Shown here: one piece after another, positions 53,661 to 62,345 of the stretch
Numbering within the stretch: the stretch's first letter is position 1
Layout: every line of letters starts with the position of its first letter
Source: Pseudomonas sp. IB20
Lineage (GTDB): Bacteria; Pseudomonadota; Gammaproteobacteria; Pseudomonadales; Pseudomonadaceae
NCBI RefSeq assembly: GCF_009707325.1
Contig: NZ_CP046103.1
Span: 2,522,012-2,586,011 of the forward strand
DNA: 64,000 nucleotides
Direction of reading: 5' to 3'
Notes under the pieces: generated by a model
Seen by the model: only the letters and a program-made list of their open reading frames with translations
Databases searched by the model: none
Told to the model about the DNA's origin: nothing
Position numbers and translations under genes: made by a program

Positions 53661-54327
53661 GGCTGGTGTCCTCAAAGGTAGTGGGCAACCCAAGGCGTGA
53701 GAACAGGCCCATGTTGCGCAAGTGGATGAACCCGGCGCGGATATTGCCGACATGCACCCAGGGTTGGCTTTCGTAGTAACTGCCCCAGTGATGGCGGTCA
53801 TCGCCCAGGCGTTGCGGGTCGGCCGCGCACAGGGTGACCGGCTTCAACCCCAGGCGGTGGAAGCTGTTGACCAGGCCGATATTGCCGGTGAACGCCACCC
53901 ACTCCAGGCCGCCCATGGCCAGTAACCAGGTCACCGCGATGATGCTCAGGCGCGCACTGCCGGTGTCGCTGGCGGCCAGGTTGCCGACTTCGGCGATGGC
54001 GTGGCGCTCTACCGTTTGCTCGGCGGCGGCACTGATCAGCGGGTCGATCGGATGGTCCAGGTAACGCTCCAGAAACAGCGGCTCGTCACCTGCCAGCCGT
54101 ACCCCGGCGACCGCACACAGGTCGCCGTTAGCCTGGCTGACGCCAAACAGCTGAGGCATGAAGTGTCGGATGTCGGCGCCATGGGCAATGCGAAAACGCT
54201 GTTGGATAAACGCCTCGAATGCCGGGCGCTGTGGGTCGTGGGGCAGGGCGCGGGCTAGGCGCAGTTGTGCACTGTCGGCCTGGCCGAACAGCAGGGGCAA
54301 AGAAGTCTTCCAATCGATATCGGGCAT
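53650..54327 (-). CDS. Thermostable hemolysin family protein (GNAT-like)
   Basis: A 225-residue protein matching the thermostable hemolysin family of Vibrio (T_hemolysin): FIQQRFRIAHGADIRHFMPQ, EVGNLAASDTGSARLSIIAV, and GLEWVAFTGNIGLVNSFHRLG. There is no signal peptide or membrane segment, so it is not obviously a secreted toxin. The family is thought to be related to acyl- or acetyltransferases, and clustering with an acyl ligase supports an acyltransferase role (inference). First gene of the overlapped operon; ATG 54327 is chosen over 54345 to give MPDIDWKTSLP. Confidence 0.82.
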   Translation of the reverse strand: MPDIDWKTSLPLLFGQADSAQLRLARALPHDPQRPAFEAFIQQRFRIAHGADIRHFMPQLFGVSQANGDLCAVAGVRLAGDEPLFLERYLDHPIDPLISAAAEQTVERHAIAEVGNLAASDTGSARLSIIAVTWLLAMGGLEWVAFTGNIGLVNSFHRLGLKPVTLCAADPQRLGDDRHHWGSYYESQPWVHVGNIRAGFIHLRNMGLFSRLGLPTTFEDTSHVA

Positions 54328-54375
54328 TGGCGGTACGCCTCCCACGTGATGTTGGGAGGAGTATCAAAGGCATTT

Positions 54376-54435
54376 CTTAACGAAGTCTGAAGGTGGTGAA
54401 AATGATCGGTTTGCCGATCTTCAGACTGCCTTAAG
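54376..54435. promoter_or_regulatory. Paired inverted PmrA/QseB-box-like sites in a divergent promoter
   Basis: On the plus strand CTTCAGACTGCCTTAAG lies at 54419-54435. On the minus strand CTTCAGACTTCGTTAAG lies at 54392-54376. The two 17-mers agree at 15 positions and are separated by 26 bases. Each has the half-site, six-base gap, half-site layout of PmrA/QseB boxes. They sit between the operon start at 54327 and cytochrome b561 at 54485. Confidence 0.65.
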
Positions 54436-54484
54436 ACTGGGGCGGCAGGGTAGCGCCACCATTCACGCAGAAGGTTTGTACCCC

Positions 54485-55036
54485 ATGACTCAAAATCCGC
54501 TGACACCGCGCTACGCGAGACTCTCGATGACCCTGCACTGGCTGATGCTGGCGCTGTTTGTCGGCGTGTATACCTGCATTGAAATCAAAGGCCTGCTGCC
54601 GCGAGGCAACGCGCTCAAGGGACTGTTCCTGGGGGCTCACTCGCTCTTCGGGATCGCGATTTTCGTGCTGGTGTGGCTGCGCTTACTGGGGCGTCTGGCG
54701 CCCCGTCCGGCGATCCTGCCCCGTCCGCCTCTGTGGCAGACGGCCGCGTCGCACCTGATGCACTGTGCGCTGTATGGCTTGATGATTGTGACGCCGTTGT
54801 TGGCCTGGCTGATGCTCAACGCTGCCGGCAAGCCGGTGCCGTATTTTGAGTTTGCGTTGCCGACGTTGGTAGCACCGGACCCGGACCTGGCCAAGCAATT
54901 CAAACACTGGCATGAGTGGCTGGGCAGCACCGGGTATTGGTTGATCGGCCTGCATGCGGCCGCTGGGTTGTTCCACCATTACTGGGTGCATGACAACACC
55001 CTGGTGCGCATGCTGCCCAAGCGTTACGGGCGCTGA
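54485..55036 (+). CDS. Cytochrome b561 family protein
   Basis: A 183-residue four-helix membrane cytochrome. Candidate heme-ligand histidines are in MTLHWLMLALFVGV, FLGAHSLFGIAIFVL, HLMHCALYGLMI, and IGLHAAAGLFHHYW. Such proteins oxidise ubiquinol or move electrons across the inner membrane, with some scavenging superoxide. ATG 54485 is about ten bases after GAAGG; a TTG at 54476 is possible. Shares the promoter region with the hemolysin-family operon and may be co-regulated. Confidence 0.9.
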   Translation: MTQNPLTPRYARLSMTLHWLMLALFVGVYTCIEIKGLLPRGNALKGLFLGAHSLFGIAIFVLVWLRLLGRLAPRPAILPRPPLWQTAASHLMHCALYGLMIVTPLLAWLMLNAAGKPVPYFEFALPTLVAPDPDLAKQFKHWHEWLGSTGYWLIGLHAAAGLFHHYWVHDNTLVRMLPKRYGR

Positions 55037-55046
55037 AAACGTTGAT

Positions 55047-55076
55047 GGCTGAAAGCTTGCGCGCGAGCTTTCAGCC
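55047..55076 (+). terminator. Hairpin after cytochrome b561
   Basis: GGCTGAAAGC-N10-GCTTTCAGCC, a perfect 10-base stem immediately after the stop, with no T-run. A 15-base direct repeat TCAGCCAACAGAGAT follows at 55071 and 55090. Confidence 0.6.
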
Positions 55077-55153
55077 AACAGAGATCCGCTCAGCCAACAG
55101 AGATTTATCACTTCTGCGCTTGATGAAACGTTTAACCAAACGATAAACGGCAC

Positions 55154-55169
55154 ACGCAAGCGCTTGCGT
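55154..55169. promoter_or_regulatory. Candidate LacI-family operator for the pentose operon
   Basis: Perfect 16-bp palindrome ACGCAAGCGCTTGCGT with the central CG typical of LacI/GalR-family operators, 68 bases before the first transporter gene. The regulator gene lies within the same operon at 58744. Confidence 0.75.
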
Positions 55170-55237
55170 AAGCAAATGTATCTGGCATAGAGTCGGCGGC
55201 ACTCGCCTACAAAAATAATAATGCCAGGAGCTCATCC

Positions 55238-56770
55238 ATGAGCCTTGAACCCTTGCTTGAGATGCAGGGCATCAGCAAAACCTTCAACGGTTTGCGCGTG
55301 CTCAAGAATGTCGGTCTGAAGGTCTACCCCGGTGAAATTCACGCGTTGATGGGGGAGAACGGCGCCGGCAAATCGACCCTGATGAAAATCCTCTCCGGCG
55401 CTTACCAGGCCGACCCCGGCGGTGAAATCCGCATCGACGGCCAGCTCGTCGCCACCTTCGACCCCGCCACCGCCAAGACCCTCGGCATCGCCGTGATCTA
55501 CCAGGAACTGAGCCTGTGCCCGAACCTCAGCGTGGCCGAGAACATCTACCTGGGCCGCGAACTGCGGCGCGGCTGGACCATCGACCGCAAGGGCATGCAA
55601 GCCGGCTGCGTCGAGGTGCTGCAACGCCTGGGCGCCGAGTTCAAACCCACCACGCCGGTGAGCAGCCTGTCGATTGCCGAGCGCCAGTTGGTCGAAATCG
55701 CCCGCGCGCTGCATGCCCACGCCAGGATCCTGGTAATGGACGAGCCGACCACGCCACTGTCATCGCGTGAGACCGACCGCCTGTTTGCGTTGATCAAGCA
55801 CCTGCGCAGCCAGGGCCTGGCGATTATCTACATCAGCCACCGCATGGCTGAGATCTATGAGTTGTCGGACCGGGTCTCGGTGCTGCGCGACGGCCAGTAC
55901 ATCGGCGAGCTGACCCGCGACGCGTTGTCGGCCGAAGTGCTGGTGAAAATGATGGTGGGCCGCGACCTCTCCGGTTTCTACAAGAAGGAACACGCCGCCT
56001 ATAACCCCGGCAACGTGGTGATGCGCGTGCGTGACATGGCCGATGGCAAGCGCGTGCGCAATTGCAGCTTCGACCTGCACGCCGGTGAAGTATTGGGCAT
56101 TGCCGGGTTGGTCGGGGCAGGGCGCACGGAGCTGGCGCGGCTGATCTTCGCCGCCGACCCGCGCACCTCCGGCACCCTTGAAGTGGTCGGCAAAACCGTC
56201 ACCCAGCTGCGTAACCCGGCGGACGCGATTCGTGCGGGCGTGGTTTACCTCACTGAAGACCGCAAGGCCCAGGGCCTGTTCCTGGACATGAGCGTGGCCG
56301 ACAACATCAACGTGTGTGCCTGTGTGCCGGACGCGCATGCCGGTGGCGTGCTGGATCGCGGCCATGCCGCGCAGCGTTCAAATGACGCGATCAAGTCGCT
56401 GTCGATTCGGGTGGCATCGGGCAAGGTCAATGTCGGCGCCTTGAGCGGCGGCAACCAGCAGAAAGTGCTGTTAGCGCGGCTGCTGGAGGTCAAGCCGCAT
56501 GTGCTGATCCTCGACGAACCGACGCGGGGCGTGGACATCGGCTCCAAGTCCGAGATCTACCGCATCATCAACCAACTGGCGCTGGCGGGCGTTGGCATTG
56601 TGGTGATCTCCAGCGAGCTGCCGGAAATCATCGGCACGTGCGACCGCGTGCTGATCATGCGCGAAGGCCAGTTGGTGGCCGAAGTCGGCGGGGCTTCGGG
56701 CCACGCCATCTCCCAAGAACGCATTATTGACCTCGCCACCGGTGGCGATCAGGTGGCTGCCCATGGCTGA
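55238..56770 (+). CDS. Sugar ABC transporter ATP-binding protein (RbsA-like, two ATPase domains)
   Basis: A 510-residue duplicated ATPase. N-terminal Walker [17 protein letters not shown] and [13 protein letters not shown]-terminal half with [12 protein letters not shown] (a degenerate Walker A normal for this family) and [15 protein letters not shown]. Length and layout fit RbsA/XylG/AraG. CCAGGAG precedes the start. Overlaps the permease by eight bases. Confidence 0.95.
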   Translation: MSLEPLLEMQGISKTFNGLRVLKNVGLKVYPGEIHALMGENGAGKSTLMKILSGAYQADPGGEIRIDGQLVATFDPATAKTLGIAVIYQELSLCPNLSVAENIYLGRELRRGWTIDRKGMQAGCVEVLQRLGAEFKPTTPVSSLSIAERQLVEIARALHAHARILVMDEPTTPLSSRETDRLFALIKHLRSQGLAIIYISHRMAEIYELSDRVSVLRDGQYIGELTRDALSAEVLVKMMVGRDLSGFYKKEHAAYNPGNVVMRVRDMADGKRVRNCSFDLHAGEVLGIAGLVGAGRTELARLIFAADPRTSGTLEVVGKTVTQLRNPADAIRAGVVYLTEDRKAQGLFLDMSVADNINVCACVPDAHAGGVLDRGHAAQRSNDAIKSLSIRVASGKVNVGALSGGNQQKVLLARLLEVKPHVLILDEPTRGVDIGSKSEIYRIINQLALAGVGIVVISSELPEIIGTCDRVLIMREGQLVAEVGGASGHAISQERIIDLATGGDQVAAHG

Positions 56771-57755
56771 TTCAAACAACAACACACTGACCCTCGCGCC
56801 CGTCGGCAAAGCGGAGCGCGTTCGTGAGCTGATGCGCACCGTTGGCATGTTGCCGGTGCTGGTGTTGCTGCTGGTGGGGTTTGCCCTGGCCAGTGAGAAC
56901 TTTCTCACCGTGCAGAACCTGTCGATCATCACCCAGCAAGCCTCGGTGAATGTGGTGCTGGCGGCGGGCATGACCTTTGTGATTCTGACGGCGGGCATTG
57001 ACCTGTCCGTCGGCGCGATTCTCGCGGCGTCCGCTGTGGTCGCGTTGCAGGCCTCGATGTCGCCACAGTTCGGCATGTTCGGGATTGCTGCCGGCATCGG
57101 TTTCGGCCTGTTGCTGGGCCTGGTCAATGGCGGGTTGATCGCCTTCATGCGCTTGCCACCGTTTATCGTCACCCTCGGTGCACTGACCGCCATGCGTGGC
57201 CTGGCGCGCTTGTTGGCGGATGACAAGACCGTGTTCAACCCCGACCTGCCGTTTGCGTTTATCGGCAATGACTCGGTGCTCGGCGTGCCGTGGCTGGTGA
57301 TCATCGCGGTGGCGGTGGTGGTGCTGTCGTGGTTCATCCTGCGCCGTACCGTCATGGGCGTGCAGATCTACTCAGTGGGCGGCAACCCCGAGGCGGCGCG
57401 GCTGTCGGGAATCAAGGTGTGGAAAGTCTTGCTGTTCGTCTACGCCATGTCCGGTGCATTGGCCGGGCTTGGCGCGGTGATGAGCGCTTCGCGCCTGTTC
57501 GCGGCCAACGGCCTGCAACTGGGGCAATCCTATGAGCTGGATGCGATTGCCGCGGTGATCCTGGGCGGCACCAGTTTTACCGGCGGTGTCGGCACCATCG
57601 GCGGCACGCTGATCGGCGCGCTGATTATCGCGGTACTCACCAACGGCCTGGTGCTGCTGGGCGTGTCGGACATCTGGCAGTACATCATCAAGGGCATCGT
57701 GATCATCGGCGCGGTGGCGCTGGATCGCTATCGCCAGTCCGGTGCGCGCACCTGA
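56763..57755 (+). CDS. Sugar ABC transporter permease (RbsC-like)
   Basis: A 330-residue membrane protein with about ten spans. [38 protein letters not shown] and [14 protein letters not shown] are hallmarks of ribose-type permeases. Works with the preceding ATPase and the following binding protein. Confidence 0.95.
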   Translation: MADSNNNTLTLAPVGKAERVRELMRTVGMLPVLVLLLVGFALASENFLTVQNLSIITQQASVNVVLAAGMTFVILTAGIDLSVGAILAASAVVALQASMSPQFGMFGIAAGIGFGLLLGLVNGGLIAFMRLPPFIVTLGALTAMRGLARLLADDKTVFNPDLPFAFIGNDSVLGVPWLVIIAVAVVVLSWFILRRTVMGVQIYSVGGNPEAARLSGIKVWKVLLFVYAMSGALAGLGAVMSASRLFAANGLQLGQSYELDAIAAVILGGTSFTGGVGTIGGTLIGALIIAVLTNGLVLLGVSDIWQYIIKGIVIIGAVALDRYRQSGART

Positions 57756-57789
57756 GTTCACTCCTACAACAATCACAAGAGAGACCCGC

Positions 57790-58722
57790 ATGAACCTTAA
57801 ACGCCTGTTTCCCGTTATTGCCTTGGCTGCCTTGATGTCAAACGCCGTGCAAGCCCGTGAACTCAAAGCCCTGGGCATTAGCATGGGCTCGCTCGGCAAC
57901 CCGTATTTCGTGACCCTGGCCGACGGCGCCACTGCACGAGCCAAAGAGCTGAACCCCAACGTCAAGGTGACCTCGGTGTCGGCCGACTATGACTTGAGCA
58001 AGCAATTTTCGCAGATCGACAATTTCATTTCGTCCAAGGTTGACCTGATCCTGCTCAACGCCGTCGACCCATCGGCCATGGCCTCGGCGATCAAGAAAGC
58101 CCGCAGTGCCGGCATCGTCGTGGTGGCCGTGGATGTGGACGCCAAAGGCGTGAATGCCACGGTGCAAACCGACAACGTTGAAGCCGGCAAGCTGGCCTGC
58201 CAGTTCCTGGTGGACAAGCTGGCGGGCAAGGGCAATGTGATCATTCAGAATGGCCCGCAAGTCACCGCCGTGACGGACCGCGTCAAAGGTTGCAAGGCTG
58301 CATTGGCTTCGGCGCCAGACATCAAGGTGCTGTCCGATGACCAGGACGGCAAAGGCTCGCGCGAAGGCGGCCTGAACGTGATGCAGGGCTACCTCACGCG
58401 CTTCCCGAAAATCGACGGCCTGTTTGCGATCAACGACCCGCAAGCGATTGGCAGTGATTTGGCGGCCAAGCAGCTCAAACGCAGCGCCATCCTCATCACC
58501 TCGGTGGACGGTGCGCCGGATATCGAGAATGCACTGAAGACTGACACGCAAATCCAGGCCTCTGCCAGCCAGGACCCGTGGGCCATGGCGCAGACAGCGG
58601 TGAATGTGGGCAATGACTTGCTCAATGACAAAGCCCCGGCCGAAGCGGTTATCCTGCTTACGCCAAAACTGATCACCCGCGACAACGTGGCTACTTACAG
58701 CGGCTGGTCGAGTAAACATTGA
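57790..58722 (+). CDS. Sugar ABC transporter periplasmic binding protein (RbsB-like)
   Basis: A 310-residue protein with signal peptide to AVQA (about residue 21), LGISMGSLGNPYFVTLADGA, and VDPSAMASAIKKARSAGIV, the type I periplasmic-binding fold of ribose/xylose/allose receptors. The ligand is probably a pentose or pentitol, judged by the xylulokinase downstream, but cannot be read directly. Confidence 0.93.
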   Translation: MNLKRLFPVIALAALMSNAVQARELKALGISMGSLGNPYFVTLADGATARAKELNPNVKVTSVSADYDLSKQFSQIDNFISSKVDLILLNAVDPSAMASAIKKARSAGIVVVAVDVDAKGVNATVQTDNVEAGKLACQFLVDKLAGKGNVIIQNGPQVTAVTDRVKGCKAALASAPDIKVLSDDQDGKGSREGGLNVMQGYLTRFPKIDGLFAINDPQAIGSDLAAKQLKRSAILITSVDGAPDIENALKTDTQIQASASQDPWAMAQTAVNVGNDLLNDKAPAEAVILLTPKLITRDNVATYSGWSSKH

Positions 58723-58743
58723 TTCACTGAAGAGGAAAGCGTC

Positions 58744-59736
58744 GTGGTCACCATGGATGACGTGGCAAGCAGGGCGGGTGTGTCGACGTCGACTGTGTCC
58801 CACGTGTTGAACGGCACGCGCAAGGTCAGCCCGGCCACGGTGCAGGCGGTACAGCGCGCGATCGCCGAGTTGGGTTACATCCCCAATACCCTGGCGCGCT
58901 CGCTCGCCCGTTCGAGCACCAGCACGATAGGCGTGGCGATCTCGGCGCTGTCCAACCATTACTTCAGTGAAACCGTGCACGCGATTGAAACTGAATGCGC
59001 CAAGCACGGTTACATGATGCTGTTTGTCGAGCCCCACGACGACCCGGAGCAGGAGCTGCGGGTGGTCACAGCGCTGCATCATCGGCGCGTCGATGGGATT
59101 CTGCTGGCACCGTCCACCGGCACGAAGGCTCTGGAATATTTGCAGGCCAATCAAGTGCCGACGGTACTGGTGGACCGCATGATGAGCGCGCAGTTTGACC
59201 AGATCGGGGTGGAGAATACCCAGTCGACCCAGGCCCTGATCGCGCACTTGATTGAGCACGGGCACCGGCGTATTGGCTTTATTGCCGGGCGTGCGGGGCT
59301 TGGCACGACCGATGAACGCGTGGCGGGTTATAGGGCTGCCTTACAGGCGGCTGGTTTGGTGTTTGACCCGCAGTTGCTGGTCAACGGCGGCTCCAGCAGT
59401 GAACCGGCACGGGCCGCGACTGCGCAGTTGCTGGCCTTGGCAGCACCGCCGACGGCGATCATGGCAGGCAATAACCTGATGACGCTGGGCGCCATGCACG
59501 CCCTGCGTGACGCGCAGATTGAGGTGCCGAGGCAGATCGCCCTGGTGGGCTTTGATGATTTTGACTGGGCGGATTTTTTCGTGCCGCGCCTGACCTTGAT
59601 TGCTCAACCGGTCAAGGAGCTGGGCGCGCTCGCGGTACAAATGCTGCTGCAACGCATGGCCACGCCAGCCGCGCCGGTACACAGCGTGCGCCTGGCGCCG
59701 AGCCTGCAATACCGTAATTCATGTGGCTGTATTTGA
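58744..59736 (+). CDS. LacI-family transcriptional regulator
   Basis: A 330-residue regulator. N-terminal HTH in MDDVASRAGVSTSTVSHVLN followed by the hinge ARSLARSSTSTIGVA, then a sugar-binding domain. The start is GTG 58744 (AGAGGAAAG upstream) or ATG 58753. Encoded inside the transporter-kinase operon, so sugar relief would raise its own level. The palindrome at 55154-55169 is the likely operator. Confidence 0.92.
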   Translation: MVTMDDVASRAGVSTSTVSHVLNGTRKVSPATVQAVQRAIAELGYIPNTLARSLARSSTSTIGVAISALSNHYFSETVHAIETECAKHGYMMLFVEPHDDPEQELRVVTALHHRRVDGILLAPSTGTKALEYLQANQVPTVLVDRMMSAQFDQIGVENTQSTQALIAHLIEHGHRRIGFIAGRAGLGTTDERVAGYRAALQAAGLVFDPQLLVNGGSSSEPARAATAQLLALAAPPTAIMAGNNLMTLGAMHALRDAQIEVPRQIALVGFDDFDWADFFVPRLTLIAQPVKELGALAVQMLLQRMATPAAPVHSVRLAPSLQYRNSCGCI

Positions 59737-59752
59737 TCGGAATGAACCACGT

Positions 59753-61381
59753 ATGAGCAGTCCTGTTTCCCTCGGTATTGATCTGGGCACGTCGGAACTC
59801 AAGGCGATCCTGATGGACGCCAGCGGCGCCGTGTTGGCCCATACCGGTGTGCGCCTGAGTGTTTCCCGGCGCCATAGCGGCTGGTCTGAACAGGCGCCGC
59901 AAGATTGGTGGCAGGCTTGCTTGCAGGCGCTCGACCAGTTGCGCACACATGAGGCTTTCAGTCGTGTGGCATGCATTGGATTGTCTGGGCAGATGCACGG
60001 GGCGGTGTTGCTCGGGGATGACAACCGCGTGTTGTACCCAGCCATCCTGTGGGACGACTCGCGCGCTGTCGCCCAAGCGCAACAACTCGGCCCAGGCTTT
60101 GCCGAGGTCACCGGTAGCTTGCCGATGGCCGGGCTGACCGCGCCGAAACTGCTGTGGCTGCAACAGCATGAGCCCGAGGTGTTCAAGGCGATTGCCTGCG
60201 TGCTGTCGCCCAAGGATTACCTGCGCTTGCGCTTGAGTGGTGAGCGCATCAGCGACATGTCCGATGCCGCCGGCACACTGTGGCTGGATGTGGCGCACCG
60301 TCAATGGTTTACCCCGATGGTACGCGCCACCGGGCTTGCACCTGCGCAGATGCCCCAGCTAGTGGAAGGTGGCGCGGTGGCAGGGCGCGTGACGGCAGCC
60401 GGGCTGGGCCTGTCGCCCGCCGTGGTGATTGCCGGTGGCGGCGGCGATAACCCGGTCGCCGCCGTCGGCATCGGCGCGATCAATGCCGGTGACGGCTTCA
60501 TCACCCTGGGCACCAGCGCAGCCATTGTTGCGATCACCGATCACGCCGCCGGCAACCCGGCCAGTGCGGTGCACAGTTTCTGTCACGCATTGCCCAACCG
60601 CTGGTACACCATGGGCGCGATGCTCGCCGGCGCCAGTTGCTTGCGTTGGGTGACGCGGCTGACCGGCATGCCGGATGAGCAAACGTTACTGGACCAAGTG
60701 CAGGCACAGTTGCCGGTCGGCCAACCGGTGCCATTGGATACGCCATTGTTTCTGCCGTACCTCGCCGGTGAACGCACGCCGCATAACGACCCTTTGCTGC
60801 GCGGCGGTTTTATGAGCCTGGGCCATGACTGCACACCGGCAATGCTCGGTTATGCGGTGATGGAAGGCGTAGGGTTTGGCTTACTGGATGCCTTGCGCGC
60901 CGTGCAATCTGCGGGTGCCAGCGTGGGCGCGTGTGCATTGGTGGGCGGCGGGGCGCGTAGCGAGTACTGGGCGCAGTTACTGGCGAACATTCTGCAGCGG
61001 GAGATTTTCACCTTGCAGGGCAGTGAACTGAGTGCGTGTATTGGCGCGGCGAAACTTGGGTTTCTGGCGATTGGCGAGGGGGCGCATCTGCTGGAGGCAG
61101 GGATGCCGGTCAAGGCCAGGTATTGGCCTGACCTGGCTCAGCAGCCGGTGTTGCAAGCCCGGTATCGCAAGTTCCAAGGGTTGTTGACGGCGGCGAAGCC
61201 TGAGTCCAGCGGTAGGGGCATCCCCAATGCCGTTCAGTTGAGCGCTGATCTCTTGTGGGCGCGGGCTTGCTCGCGAAAGCGGTGGGTCAGTCAACATATG
61301 TTTGCTGGGCGACGTCATCGCGGGCAAGCCCGCTCCCACATTTTATCTTCGCTGCTTTGGGCATTGCGTTCGCTTAACTGA
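59753..61381 (+). CDS. xylB: Xylulokinase-like FGGY carbohydrate kinase with displaced C-terminus
   Basis: FGGY kinase: phosphate loop GIDLGTSELKAIL, SGQMHGAVLL, WDDSRAVAQAQQL, and GGGARSEYWAQLLANIL match xylulokinases, which phosphorylate D-xylulose. The frame as written is 542 residues, but the last 60 run through a REP element and are not kinase-like. The expected end, KFQGLLTAAK then TLQA and a stop, is found intact at 61584-61635 behind a second copy of the same 37 bases. Removing 61199-61620 restores a 486-residue enzyme. The current product may still fold, as only the terminal four residues are lost and a tail gained. Confidence 0.88.
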   Translation: MSSPVSLGIDLGTSELKAILMDASGAVLAHTGVRLSVSRRHSGWSEQAPQDWWQACLQALDQLRTHEAFSRVACIGLSGQMHGAVLLGDDNRVLYPAILWDDSRAVAQAQQLGPGFAEVTGSLPMAGLTAPKLLWLQQHEPEVFKAIACVLSPKDYLRLRLSGERISDMSDAAGTLWLDVAHRQWFTPMVRATGLAPAQMPQLVEGGAVAGRVTAAGLGLSPAVVIAGGGGDNPVAAVGIGAINAGDGFITLGTSAAIVAITDHAAGNPASAVHSFCHALPNRWYTMGAMLAGASCLRWVTRLTGMPDEQTLLDQVQAQLPVGQPVPLDTPLFLPYLAGERTPHNDPLLRGGFMSLGHDCTPAMLGYAVMEGVGFGLLDALRAVQSAGASVGACALVGGGARSEYWAQLLANILQREIFTLQGSELSACIGAAKLGFLAIGEGAHLLEAGMPVKARYWPDLAQQPVLQARYRKFQGLLTAAKPESSGRGIPNAVQLSADLLWARACSRKRWVSQHMFAGRRHRGQARSHILSSLLWALRSLN

Positions 61382-61389
61382 ACGGCATT
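61226..61389. mobile_element. MITE-like element carrying an inverted REP pair
   Basis: Terminal inverted repeats AATGCCGTTCAGTTGAGCG (61226-61244) and CGCTTAACTGAACGGCATT (61371-61389) match at 18 of 19 positions. Inside, inverted REP copies GTGGGCGCGGGCTTGCTCGC (61255 on) and GCGGGCAAGCCCGCTCCCAC (ending 61339) form a REPIN. At 164 bases with no ORF this looks like a non-autonomous mobile unit. Confidence 0.65.
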
Positions 61390-61470
61390 AGGGCTTGCCG
61401 CGCGTTGGGCTGCGCAGCAGCCCTAAGACCAGACGCCGCATTCTTTCTGACAAGAGGCGGCGTATTTGAA

Positions 61471-61583
61471 TCAGGCAGCGCTGCCGGTGATCCAGCGCTT
61501 GAACAACGCGCGCGCACCATAGGCCGGCAAGATGTTGAAGAACGCAAAGCCGACTTTGATCGCAATCTGCACGTAGATTGCAC
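61471..61583 (-). pseudogene. Truncated 3' end of an unidentified gene
   Basis: A minus-strand fragment reading VQIAIKVGFAFFNILPAYG and then RALFKRWITGSAA before a stop at 61471. It looks like the last 37 or so residues of a real protein whose upstream part is missing, since the frame enters the 37-bp xylB repeat at 61584. Downstream lies a hairpin (GACGCCGCATTC / AGAGGCGGCGTA) possibly its terminator. Family unknown. Confidence 0.45.
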
Positions 61584-61648
61584 GTATCGCAAGTTCCAAG
61601 GGTTGTTGACGGCGGCGAAGACGCTGCAGGCTTGAGAGACTGCCGCTT

Positions 61649-61696
61649 CTACTGTGGCGAACGGGCTTGTTGTGGCAAGCCCGTTCGCTACAGTAG
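61649..61696. repeat. REP-type hairpin
   Basis: CTACTGTGGCGAACGGGCTTG and its near-complement CAAGCCCGTTCGCTACAGTAG around TTGTGG. The arms pair at 20 of 21 positions. It may also terminate xylB transcription. Confidence 0.85.
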
Positions 61697-61792
61697 ATCA
61701 AGCCGTATGACTGGCCAACCGGCGCAGTACGCGGTCTAGCGAGGTCGTCCCTGACACAATAGCGATCCGGTCATTACGTTAGTGACACAAGA

Positions 61793-62236
61793 TCACTCAT
61801 CAACCAGCGGCGGCAATCGGCGTTTAACCGGGGTTTTCTTGACGATAGCGGTGTTGGTTTCGGCATAGGCGTTGATCCGGTCGAGCAACGTGTCCAGATG
61901 GTCCATGGTGCGCACGTGCAGCCGCGCGATAAAACAGTCCTCGCCGGTGACCTTGTCGCACTCGGTGAATTCGGGAATCGCCTGGATCTGGCGCTCCACT
62001 TCCTGCAACTTGCCCGGCAAGGGGCGGATGCGCACGATGGCCTGCAGCAGGTAGCCGAAGTGCTTGGGGTCGATATCGACCGTGTAGTGCGTCAGCACGC
62101 CGCGTTCTTCCAGGCGGCGCAGGCGTTCGCCGACGCTGGGCGAAGACAGCCCGGTGATACCCGCCAGGGCCTTGAGCGACAGACGCGAGTCATCCATCAA
62201 AGCTGCGATCAGTTTCTGGTCGATAGTGTCAATCAT
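61793..62236 (-). CDS. Lrp/AsnC-family transcriptional regulator
   Basis: A 147-residue regulator: N-terminal HTH in LKALAGITGLSSPSVGERLRRL, C-terminal RAM ligand domain (ECDKVTGEDCFIARLHVRTM). Divergent from the EamA transporter at 62346, with 109 bases between; amino-acid-responsive control of that exporter is a common arrangement and the likely role here. Confidence 0.92.
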   Translation of the reverse strand: MIDTIDQKLIAALMDDSRLSLKALAGITGLSSPSVGERLRRLEERGVLTHYTVDIDPKHFGYLLQAIVRIRPLPGKLQEVERQIQAIPEFTECDKVTGEDCFIARLHVRTMDHLDTLLDRINAYAETNTAIVKKTPVKRRLPPLVDE

Positions 62237-62345
62237 GCCGTGTGCCTAATAAGAAAAGGTGATTTCGAGGTTTTGCCTTTTTTAGTCGCTGGAGCCGCTG
62301 ACCAGCAGATTGCCATAATTGAGCCTCACTTGAGGAGCTTCCATC

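Larger units (their letters stand above)
61162..61620. repeat. 37-bp exact direct repeat bracketing foreign sequence at the xylB end
   Basis: GTATCGCAAGTTCCAAGGGT and the following 17 bases occur at 61162-61198 and again at 61584-61620. Between them lie a REPIN-bearing element (61226-61389) and a truncated gene end (61471-61583). This is either a real insertion or duplication, or a mis-assembly joined on shared sequence. Confidence 0.9.

Noticed and set aside
53650..54327. Reading the hemolysin-family protein as a secreted pore-forming toxin
   Set aside because: There is no signal peptide, membrane helix or amphipathic barrel pattern, and the operon is biosynthetic.
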